Below are positions 1 to 12,008 of a stretch of 64,000 bases of DNA, in pieces. Source of the DNA: Benincasa hispida (taxonomy: Eukaryota > Streptophyta > Magnoliopsida > Cucurbitales > Cucurbitaceae); contig NC_052355.1 in the NCBI RefSeq assembly GCF_009727055.1, forward strand, positions 2,367,526 to 2,431,525, read 5' to 3'. The first letter of the stretch is position 1; each line of letters begins with the position of its first letter. Under the pieces are notes generated by a model that saw nothing but the letters and a program-made list of their open reading frames with translations, had not been told where the DNA came from and ran no database searches. Made by a program: the position numbers and the translations under genes.

Positions 1-80
1 ATTAATAATAGTGAACTAAAACAAAATGCTTTCATAGGGTGCTGGAGAGTGGACAGGGTTTTTTAGTAAGATGCAGAAAC

Positions 81-3000
81 CTTAAAGGCAACTGGGAAGG
101 ATGAATCCAATCTTCAAGATGATATGAACAAAGTGGTTGTTCAGCTGTGGCAATTAGATATTTATCATCGCCCTCGCCAGTAACCTAATGAACATCAATG
201 ATTTCATGATCATATTTTGGCATGCTTCCACAACAGCCCAAACACAGCAAAAAACTGTTTTACTAATGGAATGAGATCCTTGTTCTGAAATGTAAGACTA
301 CAAATAAAAATTTAATTTCCACATAAAGAAAATCATCAAGATTTGTTTGGGATCAAACAGGTATAAAAAGGGATTTTATATCACGTGATTTGAAAAACCA
401 TAAATTATCTTTAATTTATTTTGTTAGGAATGAAAAGAAATTGAAATAAATTTGGATAGAATTGTTCAAATGATTACTGGAAATGAAGGAAGAAAAATCC
501 TAGCTAGTATATGAATTAAAATCCTGAAAAATTCAATATATATATATAGATAGATAGATAGATATCAAACAATATTTGAAATCAATATCGTTTTATTTCA
601 AGAAGGAATGATCATTTCGGATCCATTGGGATTTAAATTCCTAAAAATCCTGTTGAAATAGTAATAACAACAGACCTTATAAAGCTCTTCATCAAATTGT
701 GCCAATTGAGCACATTTAGCCATGATATCTTTTCTCATGAAGAAAGGAGTCTGCAGTGCTGTGTAACCCCTTTGCTCCAAAAAGTCAAGGCCATAATTTA
801 TCAAAGCTTGGTTCAAACGCACACCAACTCCTTTTAGATAGTAGCCTCTACCTCCTGCTATTTCAGAACCTACATATTTCCATAAAGTTTGAATTAGCAT
901 AAGACCCTGATTTTCTGTATCTATATTAAATTTTTAATGGGAATATAGAAGGCCTAAACTGGATGGATTCCAATGCAGTGACAAATGTGAAATTTGGGAA
1001 TTTCATTTGATGAGATGAAATATATAGCGGAGAACATCCAGAGCTGAAGGAAGATACATAAAACCCTTTCTATTGACTAAAACATTATTCGATCCATTCA
1101 ATCTATAATTTTTTAACAGAGTAAAGTTTACACCAACTTAGAGCATAAAAACTGTATCTTTTAAACTATTAGAAGAGGGAAATGTCACTGAAAGTTCAGT
1201 TGTCCCTTATGATTCACTAATGTCCTAAAGTTCTAATAATCAACAACCACAATAGCCTTATCTTCATGTAGAATCCTAAAGTTCTTATGATTCACTAAAG
1301 CTGGATGCTCATTCATCACATTGCTTAGTTTTTATCTCCTTGCTCTAAATGTAAGAGTAGAATGGGAAAGGTTTCAGTGGAATGGTCTTTCCACTCCAAA
1401 AGAGTGGGAATGGAAGAAGAGTAGTCATAGAGGAACACAGGGATCCAAAGGTGGGTAACTGGTAAGTTCTGAAACTAGGTACTTCAGCGTGGATAAGAGA
1501 TTGTTTGGTTGCAGTGACGAGCTTAGGCAGCCCTCAGGGTTTTTGGCCAAGAAGAACGTTAGATTATGCAATTATCTTCTTTAATTCCTCTTGAACACGG
1601 GAGGTTGCTTCACTATAGTTTCTTTGGATCATTTGAAGGGAACAAGGTCACGAATTTTCAAGCCGGAACGAGATTTCTAGGCTTCTTCCTTCCTCTGGCT
1701 CCGACTCATCAGTTAGGAATTGGATTATTACTGAAGGGTCCCTTTGAATTATTCTCTGGCTTTAAGGAAGGATGTGGGGAACAAGACGTCAAGGGAGACA
1801 AGAAGCAAACAGGGGAGGGTGAAGAGTTGGATTCAGGATGGGATTGTGAGTTTCTCTTCAATAGCTCAGTGACAATCTTAGCGGGAAAACACAGGAAAAA
1901 CTTGAATTGGGAAGTTTTTAAGAAGCTATGATAAATGATGAAATATAAGAAAAGAGAGACCCACACACAGTTTACGGGAAACCCTAGAACAGAGAGAAAA
2001 ACCACGATACAGACCTTTTTCTTATTATTTTAATTGATACACTAAATACAAGAGAACAGGGTAAATAAATAGACAGTAGATAGCCCTAGGGTAGAAGACA
2101 ATTACAATAATACCCCTAGGGAAAAAACCCTACTTTCAACACTCCCCTAAAGTTGGTGCATAAATATCAATAAGACCCAACTTGCTAATACAGTAGTCAA
2201 AATTTGGTCTAAGTAACCCCTTGGTGAGAACATCTGCCACTTGTTGACTTGAGGGAATATAAGGGATGCAAACGCTCCCATTATCCAGTCTTTCTTTAAT
2301 GAAGTGTTTGTCGATCTCTACATGTTTGGTTCTGTCATGCTAGATTGGATTATTTGCGATGCTTATTGTTACTTTATTATCACAAAACAACTTCATTGGA
2401 AGCTCACTATCTTGGTAAAGATCAAATAGCACCTTCTTCAATCAGATTTCGTCACATATCCCTAAGCTCATCGCCCTGTACTCAACTTCAACGCTACTCC
2501 TAGCCACCACTCCTTGTTTCTTACTTCGCCAGGTGACAAGGTTACCCCAGACAAAGGTGCAATACCCAGAGGTTGACTTTCTATCAACGACAGAGCCTAC
2601 CCAATTAGAATCGATAAATGCTTCAATAGTCCTTTTTTCAGACTTCCTGAACATCAGACCCTTACCAGGAGTCCCCTTTAAGTACCAAAGAATACGCTCA
2701 ACTGCAGTCATATGCTCCTCATAGGGAGCTTGCATAAATTGGCTTACCACACTTACTGCATATGAAATATCTGGTCTTGTATGGGACAAGTAGATCAACT
2801 TTCCAACCAACCTCTGATATCTTTCCTTGTTAAGAGGAACTTTGTTGTTTATAACACCAAGTTTTGCATTATACTCCACGGGTGTGTCAACGGGTTTACA
2901 CCCAGTCATGCCTCTTTCTTTCAGTAAATCCAGTGTATATTTCCGTTGCGATACTGAAATACCTTCTCTTGATCGAGCCACTTCCATTCCAAGGAAGTAT

Positions 3001-6000
3001 CTCAGCTTACCAAGGTCTTTAATCTCAAATTCTCTGGCCATCTTGTTTTGAGCCTTGTAATTTCACCCTCATCATCACCAGACAGAACAATATCATCAAC
3101 ATACACTATGAGGACTGCAATCTTCCCGAAGTCGGACCTTTTCGTAAACAGTGTATGATCTGAGTGCCCTTGTTTGTATTCCTGTGCTTTAACAAATGTG
3201 ATGAACCTATCAAACCAAGCCCTTGGAGACTGTTTCAGTCCATATAATGACTCAGTCTACAAACCCTGTGCTTGAACTGACTCTCGAATCCAGGAGGAGG
3301 GCTCATATAGACTTTCTCTTCAAGTTCTCCATTCAGGAATGCATTTTTAACATCTAACTGGTGAAGTCGCCAATCTTTCTTTACAGCAATCGACAACAAA
3401 ACCCGAATAGTGTTGAGCTTGGCCACGGGAGAGAATGTTTCAGAGTAATCAACTCCGTAGGTCTGGATGAAACCTTTAGCAACTAGTCTGGCCTTATATC
3501 GGTCAATTGTCCCATCTGATTTGCATTTAACGCTAAACACCTATTTGCATCCAACTGTCTTGTGCCCTTCAGGTAAAGGCACCTGTTCCCACGTCCCATT
3601 TTTCTCAAGAGCCCTCATTTCTTCCATAACAGCCGTTTCCCATTCAAAACTCTCCATTGCTTCACGAATACTACTTGGGACCATGATAGTGTCCAAGCTG
3701 GTAGTGAGAGCTTTAAATTCGGGAGACAGATTGCTATATGTCATGTAGTTGTGCATAGAGTACTTTGCGCTTGAACGAGTACCTTTCCTCAGTGCTATTG
3801 GAAGATCGAGAGAGGCATCATGATTTTCCAACTCTCTAGGTTTCTCAACATGATCAGTCATCTGTATATCAAGGATTTCAGTAGTATCTTCCACTTCCTT
3901 ATCAAAAACTGGCATTTTTCCTTTACTACTATCATTCTTAGCTGTCTCCTCATCTGTCACATTTTCAGTATTGCCACCTCCTTCATCCTTATCTTCCCTG
4001 CACTTGTCAGTCTCCATACATATATCAACATCATTAGTATCAGGAATACACGTACCTGGACTAGATGCAAGGTCTGATTCATGGACCGGAGCCGACTGTT
4101 CAACAGGTGGTGTCCCTTCCTTTCTAAGATTCTTCCTATAGTAGGTTATCCATGGAATCTGGTTGGTAGGGAGGACAGGACAGGCTTTTTCAAAACTAGA
4201 AGAAGGAATCGGGGCGGATTCCCCTAAAGGGATATCATAGGAGGACCAGTTAGGCTCTTCACTCAAGCTCTCCCCCTGAAGATGACTAACAGGGAAGAAG
4301 AGTTGATCTTCAATGAAAGTAATGTCCATGGAGACAAAATACTTACGAGAGAACAGATGATAGCATTTATACCCACTTTAGTGGAGAGGGTACCCAACAA
4401 AAACACATTTCTGAGCACGAGGGGTGAATTTTGTGCGATTTGGGCTATGGGAGTGGACAAACGCGATACAGCCAAAGACATGGAGGGGTACATCAGAAAT
4501 CAGGCAAGTAGTTGGAAAGGATTCTTTGAATAGGTTCGAGGGATTATGAAAGACAAAGACACGAGAGGGCATGCGATTAATGAGGTGAGCAGCAGTAAGA
4601 ATGGCATCTCCCCACAGATAGGACGAAAGAGTGGCAGACAACATTAAGGACCGGGCAACTTCCACCAAATGACGATTTTTACGCTCAGCTACTCCATTTT
4701 GTTGGGGAGTATAAGCACACAAGCTCTGGGGGACAATCCCCTTAGACACAAGAAAGTCATGGAAAGAGGTGTTAAAGAACTCTCGTCCATTATCACTCCT
4801 CAGAATCCCAATCTTTGCATGGAACTGGGTTTCAACCATGGTATAAAATTGCTGAAAGATGGAAGACACCTCAAACTTATCAGCAAGTAAGAACACCCAA
4901 GTGAGGCGTGTGTGGTCCATCTATGAAGGTGACGAACCAACGTTTACCAGTGGAGGTAGTAGTAGGTGAGGGTCCCCAGACGTCACTATGAATGAGGGAG
5001 AAAGGACTGGACGGCTTATAAGAAAAGAGAGAGATAGACGCTATATTAAAATTGCGAAATAAATGCGGAAACAATATTTCATATATTGAAAGTTTGGATG
5101 TCCTAAACGATAATGCCATAACATAAGTCATTTTCGAAAGTTAGAAAAATTTAAAGATATAAAACCAGTTCTATGATCTCCCTAGAAGAAGCATCGTCAT
5201 AAAGGAAGTAGAGTCCCCTATCGTGCCGAGCAGTGCCAATCGTCATCCCGACTTCTGATCCTGAAACACAACGAATCTGTGTGAAAATGGCCTTACAATT
5301 CAAATCTCTTGTTCTGATCGATAAAAGATTATATGAGATTTTAGGCACATGAAGTGTATCAGTAGTATAAAACCATCAAAAGGTCATTTCCCTGCAACGC
5401 GGGGCAAAGACCGTCTGCAATTCTAATACGCTCATTTCCCTGCGACTTGACAGCATGAAACAAACATTTTGAAGAACTGGTGAATGATCTGTGGCCCCTG
5501 AATCTACAATCCAGGGTTCTTGCTATTAATGCTAATAAGGCAAAAGATGGAAATGTACCTGATTGTGCAATGGCACTCACCCAACAGCACTCAAATTGGT
5601 CTTATTATCGGCTGAGGGCCGATGTTGTGTATTCTCATTAACCAAGTCACTTACGAGTGCACGCCCAGAGTTTGATTTATCATGTGACTGTCGTCACCTA
5701 CTGTTTGGGGCCCTGCTGTGCAGCTTCCAACATTGGTCCTTCGTATGCCACGGCTTCTTACAATGCTCACAACAGGTGTGGGCTTTTTATATCACTGTTG
5801 GCACTGGAAGCCTTTGTAACAAAGGTTGATGCATCAGTGGAAACAACCACAGGATTGTTCATAGCTGTGACCAATCCTCTCCAGTCGAACCTCTAAACAA
5901 ACTCTCTGAGAGAGGAGTAGGTCGTTGACCCAATATGCAACTCCGAATATTGTCAAATTTTGGGTTCAATCCAGCCAAAACACATACACCGATCTGCCTC

Positions 6001-8908
6001 TTCAAGTTTCAAAGTACTGGCCCATCTTGTGCGCAGTTCCAGACAACTCTCGACAAAGGTCCATCTCTGCCAATACACTAATAATTTATTAAAATAAGAA
6101 ATAACATCCATGGTCCCTTGTTTGCACTCATGGACCTATTTGTGTAACGTGGACAACAAGATGCGTTCTGTCGCTTTGAGTACAAATCCCTGGCTGCCTC
6201 CCAGATATCTTTAGCAATTGTTGCATATAGTAGGGTCGGCCAATCTGTGGCTCCATACTATTGATGAGGACAAGACCGTAATAAAGAATCTCTTTCCAGA
6301 TTCTTTCTTGAGGATCGCTGGGATAGGTTTCGAAATTTCTCCTGTCAGATACCAATTTGTGCCTCTTCTAAGGTCATTCTAATCAACTGGGACCACAGGA
6401 GAAATACTTCTCCCCATTCAGTTTTTCTCCTACCAGAAATCCTGCAGTATTTCCCATTCTCTGTGGTGACTGATTGAGGTTTTGGGCCAAAGGCCTTTCC
6501 AAATCTGAAATCTGCATTTGAAGATAGGCCAATCTGCATCGGAACATCGTCAGGGTATTGGGCCGAACCACCATGATTTGGTGCGGCTAGAAAGAGCCTT
6601 CGACCAGCGACTGGTTGTGAGAGGAACCAGCTGGGTATGCTGGAATGGGGTGTCAACTAGAGAGAAACGATCAGAGGCTGCGGCGCTTGGAAGGTGCGGT
6701 GGCGTCAGTCGACAGCTCGGATCCGTTCCTGGGAAACGAGTTTGGACAAAGGCAGATGCGATCGGCTGCGTCGTTCTCTCCTCGGGTCAACTCCTAAAGC
6801 NNNNNNNNNNNNNNNNNNNNNNNNNNNNNNNNNNNNNNNNNNNNNNNNNNNNNNNNNNNNNNNNNNNNNNNNNNNNNNNNNNNNNNNNNNNNNNNNNNNN
6901 NNNNNNNNNNNNNNNNNNNNNNNNNNNNNNNNNNNNNNNNNNNNNNNNNNNNNNNNNNNNNNNNNNNNNNNNNNNNNNNNNNNNNNNNNNNNNNNNNNNN
7001 NNNNNNNNNNNNNNNNNNNNNNNNNNNNNNNNNNNNNNNNNNNNNNNNNNNNNNNNNNNNNNNNNNNNNNNNNNNNNNNNNNNNNNNNNNNNNNNNNGGT
7101 CGCGGCTGGGCAGAGAAAGGAATGGTCGGCGACTCGTGTGGCATGGTCGGTGCGAACGAGGGTTGTTGTGGCCCGATCTCACGATTCTGTCCTTCGAAGG
7201 AACCCTCGATCGACGTCGATGGTGCCCCCTGCGGTGGCTGGACGGCGGCTATGGTGGCTGGAAGAAGTTGCGGTAGGGCAAATTGGAGGTATTCTTTTAC
7301 AGCTTCTTGGATAACAGCTTTCAGATCCATGATTGGAGCTTCGTCTGTAGAAGATGTCTGTGGTTGGTTCTCGTCAATGACGGCTAGGATTTCGTCGCCA
7401 TACTCTGATACCATGATGAAATATAAGAAAAGAGAGACCAACACACAATTTACGTGGAAACCCTAGAACAGGGAGAAAAACCACGATACAGACATTTTTC
7501 TCATTATTTTAATTGATACACTGAATACAAGAGAACAGGGTAAATAAATAGATAGTAGAGAGCCCTAGGGTAGAAGAAAATTACAATAATACCCCTAGGG
7601 AAAAAACCCTACTTTCAACAATAAGAAATTTGTGCACGGCTCAATCGACAGAAATAAGATTTTCCATAATTTGTTACCTTTTTTGGTATCCGCAATTTCA
7701 AGAAGCTCAACAAGATCAACATGATTCTTCAATTTTGGTTTCACTAATTTCTCACCCCATGATCTGATAACAACATTATTAGCCTACAAAAAGTTGCTTT
7801 CATTGTTAAGAAAGTAAAGCATTACCAAGAATAAAACAAATGCAGTGATACCATCATACCTCATCATTGCTGACAGGAACAGAATCGTGCACAAGGTTTC
7901 CAATTATTTCCAATTTGGAGTTCAACTTTTTTAACACATCCTTAGCTTCGACATCCTTCTCAGCAGACAATTTTTTATTTTCTTCAGTGTCTTTAATCTT
8001 CTCAGATGCATCCTCACCAGCCTTCATTCCCAAATTTTACGAAGTAAACAACAGGAAGCATGGATATTGAACCAAAACCAAAAATTTCACAAGACATAAG
8101 TTAGGTATCTAAGCATTGTTCCTGCACTCAGAAAAACCCCACCGTGAACCAGAAACAGGAGACGGCACTCACTGTGCTAGAAATATTCAACTTCTAAATA
8201 AATATAGAGTTCTAACAGCAATACCAAGCAAAATACAGTGCAAATAACAACATCAACTACCAAAAAATGTAAGATAACCCTGACCGATTTGAGAGCGCCA
8301 GTTTCCTCTCCTACAAGCAAACAATTGCCAAATTCTTCCTCAGAACCTCTCTTCGACCTCCACTGGCCTCCACCATCCGTAAAAACAAATTTTCACATTC
8401 CACTATCCAGTTCATACGTATACTGTATAGGATGTCTTACAACACAAAAATCCAACCTCGAAATCGGAGACTAACAGTTGCATAGACTATGAAATTAACA
8501 CAAGTTCCTAAACCAATTTTCTCGCAATCAATACAGTGAAGATATGTAATCTGATAATGCAGAAGAGAAAGCACAAACAACATGGAAGAAGAAAGATAGA
8601 TAGATAGATGATTTACTATTCTAAGCTGGGCAATTTGCTTGTTGATCTTGTTAAACTCCTTTCTGAGATTCTCAAGCTCAAATTGGCCTAGACAAATTCC
8701 AATTCCAAAAAAGTAAGAAAAAAAATCAACAAAAACGATAGAAATGAAATAGAGGATGAAAGATTGGAGAATTACGTTGACGCCATTCCTTATCAAGCTT
8801 AATGACTTCATCAACGAGTTCAACGTTGGCAAATCGGCGGCGTTGAGACTCACGGATGATTTCAGGATTGTTGCCCTTCTCTTCCCTGAACAAATTGATG
8901 TCCAACAT
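81..8908 (-). CDS. Seryl-tRNA synthetase, cytosolic type (partial; 3' end outside window)
   Basis: This class II aminoacyl-tRNA synthetase charges tRNA-Ser with serine in the cytosol. I assembled six coding exons on the minus strand, all with GT-AG borders and consistent phases: 8908-8776, 8687-8617, 8021-7860, 7783-7678, 869-676 and 184-81, giving about 256 residues of a family usually near 450. It begins [20 protein letters not shown], the typical eukaryotic SerRS start. Residues about 40-115 form the charged N-terminal tRNA-binding coiled-coil arm. The core follows with [23 protein letters not shown] and TPFFMRK (motif 1 region), then [20 protein letters not shown], which contributes to substrate binding. 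Motifs 2 and 3 lie beyond the left edge. I see no stop or frameshift in the exons. Intron 4 is 6,808 bp because of a copia insertion. The donor of intron 5 (GTCTGT) is weak. The product call is secure; whether the gene is expressed normally cannot be judged here. Confidence 0.93.
546..576. repeat. (ATAG)n microsatellite in intron 5
   Basis: A short TA run passes into about five to six copies of ATAG in intron 5 of the synthetase. A similar short GATA run lies at about 8595-8610 in intron 2. Confidence 0.85.
870..1935. other. Intron 4 of the synthetase, part downstream of the copia insertion
   Basis: Non-coding DNA between the copia 3' LTR and exon 5. A 121-codon open frame on the + strand at 1566-1931 and one opposite it have no recognisable motif, and I treat them as chance. 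No other element was recognised. Confidence 0.5.
1936..2141 (-). repeat. 3' LTR of the intronic copia element
   Basis: The minus strand starts TGTTGAAAGTAGGG and ends TTTCATCA. It is a near copy of 7414-7620. The polypurine tract CTTTAGGGGAG directly precedes it at 2142-2152. Confidence 0.93.
2200..5580 (-). pseudogene. Copia pol remnant: protease, integrase, RT, RNase H
   Basis: Read on the minus strand, a degraded protease and GAG-pre-integrase region (about 5580-5150) is followed by integrase (about 5130-4380) with [19 protein letters not shown] and [14 protein letters not shown] long acidic linker and RT follow (about 4329-2700), with [21 protein letters not shown] and the YVDD active site near 3092-3106. 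RNase H ends at about 2190 and includes DRKSTSGYC. The frame breaks at several points, including inside the integrase near 4920, at 3540 and around 3235. The protein order (integrase before RT) defines copia. It is a dead copy; the RT catalytic Asp pair is still readable. Confidence 0.88.
5830..7413 (-). pseudogene. Copia gag remnant (interrupted by an assembly gap)
   Basis: The frame opens with an ATG overlapping the LTR/primer-site junction (7415-7413) and reads [17 protein letters not shown], followed by a helical N-terminal stretch. After the gap it resumes in pieces around 6656-5880. Motifs of the retrotransposon gag (UBN2-type) domain are visible, such as [12 protein letters not shown] and [12 protein letters not shown]. 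Several frameshifts separate the pieces. The 297-bp gap hides part of it. Confidence 0.75.
6801..7097. other. Assembly gap (297 N)
   Basis: A run of N inside the copia gag. Any reading frame drawn across it is meaningless. Confidence 0.99.
7414..7620 (-). repeat. 5' LTR of the intronic copia element
   Basis: A 207-bp LTR with TG...CA ends. The primer binding site TGGTATCAGAGT (initiator Met tRNA type) follows immediately at 7413-7402. Confidence 0.93.
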
Positions 8909-9060
8909 CTCTCTCTATATGGCTTCTGAGATTCCCCCTTCCACAGCACAACGAAGAAATTCCAAAAACTGCAATTCAGAGTGAGAGACCTTTAACCTAC
9001 AAAACCCTAAACCTGAAATATACCATTGGCGGATGAGAATCCAACTGATTCAGAACCAAA
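8909..9060 (-). promoter_or_regulatory. 5' UTR/promoter of the seryl-tRNA synthetase with a telo-box
   Basis: On the + strand AAACCCTAA lies at 9002-9010, about 95 bp upstream of the start codon. This telo-box is typical of plant translation-apparatus genes. A CCATTGG (CCAAT-type box) follows at about 9022-9028. No clear TATA box is visible nearby. The transcription start is not defined. Confidence 0.5.
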
Positions 9061-9621
9061 CCGGTACTCCAGGTTTAGACCGAACCTCCGAACCGCTTTC
9101 TAGCCGTCTCCTATCCATTTTTTGAAAGTCAAAATAATAGAAATAACCTTCCAATGTTTCTATTTTTCAAAACTAACATCTTTTTATAAAGTTGGTTATA
9201 ATAGTTTTTTTCGGTACTTCTTAGTCAAGATCGATTATCAAGATTTAGATTTAAAAAATGATTGTTTTATCTTATTGATTGTCTCATAGGATTGGCACTG
9301 AGATTTAACTAATTTTTTAAATTTTATACCAAATCTTATATCTTTTGAAATTTTCTCCAAAATCAGGCTACCTGTACCAAAATTTCAAATACTTCGCCCA
9401 ACTTTTGTTTACATAATTATTAGAATTTTCAAATTTTCAATTATCTAAATGAACTTTTTGGAGATCTTAGATGATTATACTGTGATTTTTTAAATTTTGG
9501 GAAAGATAAATTTTGGAGAAAAATTAAGTAAGATTTAAGAAATAAATAGAATCTCTTTGTTAATTTTGTCCGAGATTTTATCGCGAAAGCTTAAAACATT
9601 CAATAGAATGAAAAAATTGGG
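9061..9621. other. AT-rich intergenic DNA
   Basis: No reading frame, RNA gene or element was recognised. Confidence 0.5.
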
Positions 9622-9629
9622 GTATGGTT

Positions 9630-10062
9630 TAGGGTTGGCAAAATTCCCCGCGGAGCCTATCCCGATCGGAGCGGAAAATCCCTAGTTTGACCAGAGATGG
9701 AGTCAAACCGGGGAAATTTTTCAGGACCCCGTCTGAGGACGGGGCGGAGCGGGGATGGTATCCCATTCCCGCCCCCACCCTGACCACGATTTGATATATT
9801 TATATTTTTAATATTTTATAAATATATATTTAAAATATATAAAATAACTCATTTATAATGTATAGACTTATAGTGTTGTGGAACCATTGATATCTAAATT
9901 ATAAATATAAGCCCAAATTTTAATCAATTTTTAATTAAAAGAAATGGGGAATCCCCGCAGAGAATTAGTAGGGATTCCGGGAATTAGTAGGGGAATCCCC
10001 GCGGGGAAACGAGGAATGGGGCCCACGGGGACCACCTCGCCCCGGCTCCATTACCAACCCTA
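9630..10062. mobile_element. hAT-like MITE with GC-rich ends
   Basis: The terminal inverted repeat is TAGGGTTGGCAA at the left and its complement CCAACCCTA at the right. The flanks GTATGGTT (9622-9629) and GTTTGGTT (10063-10070) match at 7 of 8 bases, an 8-bp duplication typical of hAT. Both ends are rich in CCCGCGGGGA-type runs; the middle is AT-rich and non-coding. A related copy with a perfect duplication lies at 29850-30466. Confidence 0.8.
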
Positions 10063-10070
10063 GTTTGGTT

Positions 10071-11096
10071 GGCAATCCGAATTCTATTTTATGTTTCTAG
10101 ATGCATTGAGTTTGGCAGATATGTGTTTCGTAGACAACTCAAATTATGTTTCTCAAAACTATTTTCAAATTTTGTAATACAAACCGAGTAAATTTTGAAA
10201 ACAACATTTTTGTGTTCTCATTATATCTAAATTTTAAATTTTAAAATTTAAAATGCATAATTATATTAAATAAAGACAAAAAAAATAGTAATACACTATT
10301 CATGTTATAAACTAAATTCATTTTTAAAATTAAAATAGGTATATGTAAATACATTATAAAACAATAATTATACAAATTGTTTTAACATAAAATATGTTCA
10401 TAAAAACTAATAATAGTTTATTATCAACTAATATTTAATAGATAACTACAATTAATTTTTTTTTTTAATTTATACATATAGTATCAAAGACATATTAAAA
10501 AATTATTTAAATTAGAATCTAATTTTTGTATATGATACCAAATACATATTTGAAAATATTAAATAATACTATGTTTTCATTGAATCCGTCTTCGAATTTA
10601 TGTCTTCAGATTCTCAACCAAACACGTCCTTAATTTTTTATCTATCTCGGTGATTGATCTCGATCAAGATGGATTGAGAAAAACTATTTTGATGAATTAT
10701 ATAAAAGTGTGATAGTTCTGAAAGATGAAAACTTTTTTGGAACTAATTCTAACAATTTTCCAATAATTAGTGTATTAACGGCTATTTGGGCATTGAGTTG
10801 AGTTTTGAAATATCTATATGGAGCTTATGTGTTTGTTTTTTGGGTGTTGAATTATTTTGTCTAAGTCTGTGTTTGGAGTATTAAGTTGAGTTTTTTGAAA
10901 GAAAAAAAATATGGATTGCCTTTTATTTTTTTTTAGAAGTACACATGCACATTATTAGGAGTTTTGAAAAATAAGATCTAAGGTTTACTTTTGGATCATG
11001 CATTTCTTTTCTCTCTTTCTGTTTGACACTTAACTTTTCAATTTTACGCATATTTTCCCAAAATATTAATACTCAATTGAGATGTCAACTTAAAAC
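10071..11096. other. AT-rich intergenic DNA
   Basis: No gene seen. The stretch around 10780-10900 has the phrase GCATTGAGTTGAGTTTTGAAA, which resembles MITE ends, but I could not find its partner. Confidence 0.4.
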
Positions 11097-11632
11097 TGTG
11101 ACATCCCAAATTTGTAGGTAATTTAAATTTAATTATCTTGAAATATTTGATAGTTATTTTGAATTTTGAGGTTAAATTTAATTATTGTGCATGGATAATT
11201 CAATTATAAAATTTGCTTCGATGAAGGATTTGAGAATTGGAATTTAATTCAAAGAGAGTCTAGATGTGTTTCAAATTTTAATTCAATTTGCGAAATTAGA
11301 TTGAATTTGGGATTTAGATTTTTTTTTTATTTGGAGAAGATAATTAATTTAAATCAATTTCATAGGATAATTGATTTAATTTTTTTCATTTTCTCAAGAG
11401 GATTTGGGAGTTTAAGTTATTAAGATTTGGAAATTTTGAATTTGATTCGAGGGATTTTGATTAGTAGTTTAAAGATTGAGTTTTATTTGGAGATTTGGAA
11501 GTTTGAAAAGAAAAAGAAAAGTAAGGGATATTTAAATGTGTATATATATATATGATTTAGGGCTTTAAGAAATAAGAGGAAAAAAACAAATATATTTATA
11601 TATAGGGTGTCTCGGTTTGCATGCAAAATTTT

Positions 11633-11637
<5 letters not shown>
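11097..11637 (+). repeat. Probable gypsy LTR fragment (5' part)
   Basis: It begins TGTGACATCCCAAATTTGTA, a form often seen at plant Ty3/gypsy LTR starts. It continues as AT-rich DNA with a TATATATATA stretch near 11540 and runs into a long A tract. No coding region or second LTR is attached. Confidence 0.45.

Positions 11638-11696
<59 letters not shown>
11638..11696 (+). repeat. A59 homopolymer
   Basis: An uninterrupted run of 59 A follows TTCTTT and precedes a GA/CT-rich imperfect palindrome (11702-11722). Lysine-rich or Phe-rich frames across it are artefacts. Confidence 0.97.
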
Positions 11697-11698
<2 letters not shown>

Positions 11699-11837
11699 AC
11701 AGAGAGAGAGAATTTCTCTCTCCCCCAGCCTTCTTCTCTTCACACGTTTCAACCCTCATCCACACAGCCATCTTCATCTCACCTTCACAATGCCTCTCAC
11801 CGTCGACCACTGTCCTAAAAAAATTATTTTCGTTCAG

Positions 11838-12008
11838 TTTTATATCCTAAAGTTTGTAGATAGTGAATGTAATCAAATGACCATTATTAATATTTTTATC
11901 AATAAGTGTTATTGAAATTTTATTTAACTTTGTCTTATTGACCCTAAATAATCTAATAAACTAACATCATGTGTTGTTTGTGAGTCTTGAAGTGTATGCA
12001 GAGACATA
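11838..12008 (+). repeat. Copia LTR fragment (5' part, + orientation)
   Basis: It shares the order CTAAAGTTTGTAGATAG, AATAAGTGTTATT, AATAAACTAACAT with starts of the LTR families at 16324 and 35004. It is cut by an oppositely oriented LTR. Confidence 0.5.

Larger units (their letters stand above)
1936..7620 (-). mobile_element. Complete but decayed Ty1/copia LTR retrotransposon in intron 4
   Basis: The element is 5,685 bp including the gap. It has two short LTRs (206 and 207 bp) with TG...CA ends, a Met-tRNA-type primer site, a polypurine tract, and gag-protease-integrase-RT-RNase H in copia order, all on the minus strand. It is flanked by ATAAA (1931-1935) and ATAAG (7621-7625), a 5-bp target duplication with one mismatch. 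It lies in the same orientation as the host gene, and its 5' LTR ends only 57 bp from the splice donor of exon 4. All reading frames are broken, so it cannot be autonomous. Near-identical LTRs suggest a moderately recent insertion. I did not assign a lineage. Confidence 0.93.

Noticed and set aside
1566..1931. 121-codon open frame in the synthetase intron
   Set aside because: No motif, with an overlapping frame on the other strand. It ends at the copia boundary by chance.
6518..7444. Long frames of 130-250 codons
   Set aside because: Most of their length is N from the assembly gap, except for the genuine gag start on the minus strand.
11565..11850. Open frames with long poly-Lys or poly-Phe
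   Set aside because: Pure translation of the A59 homopolymer.
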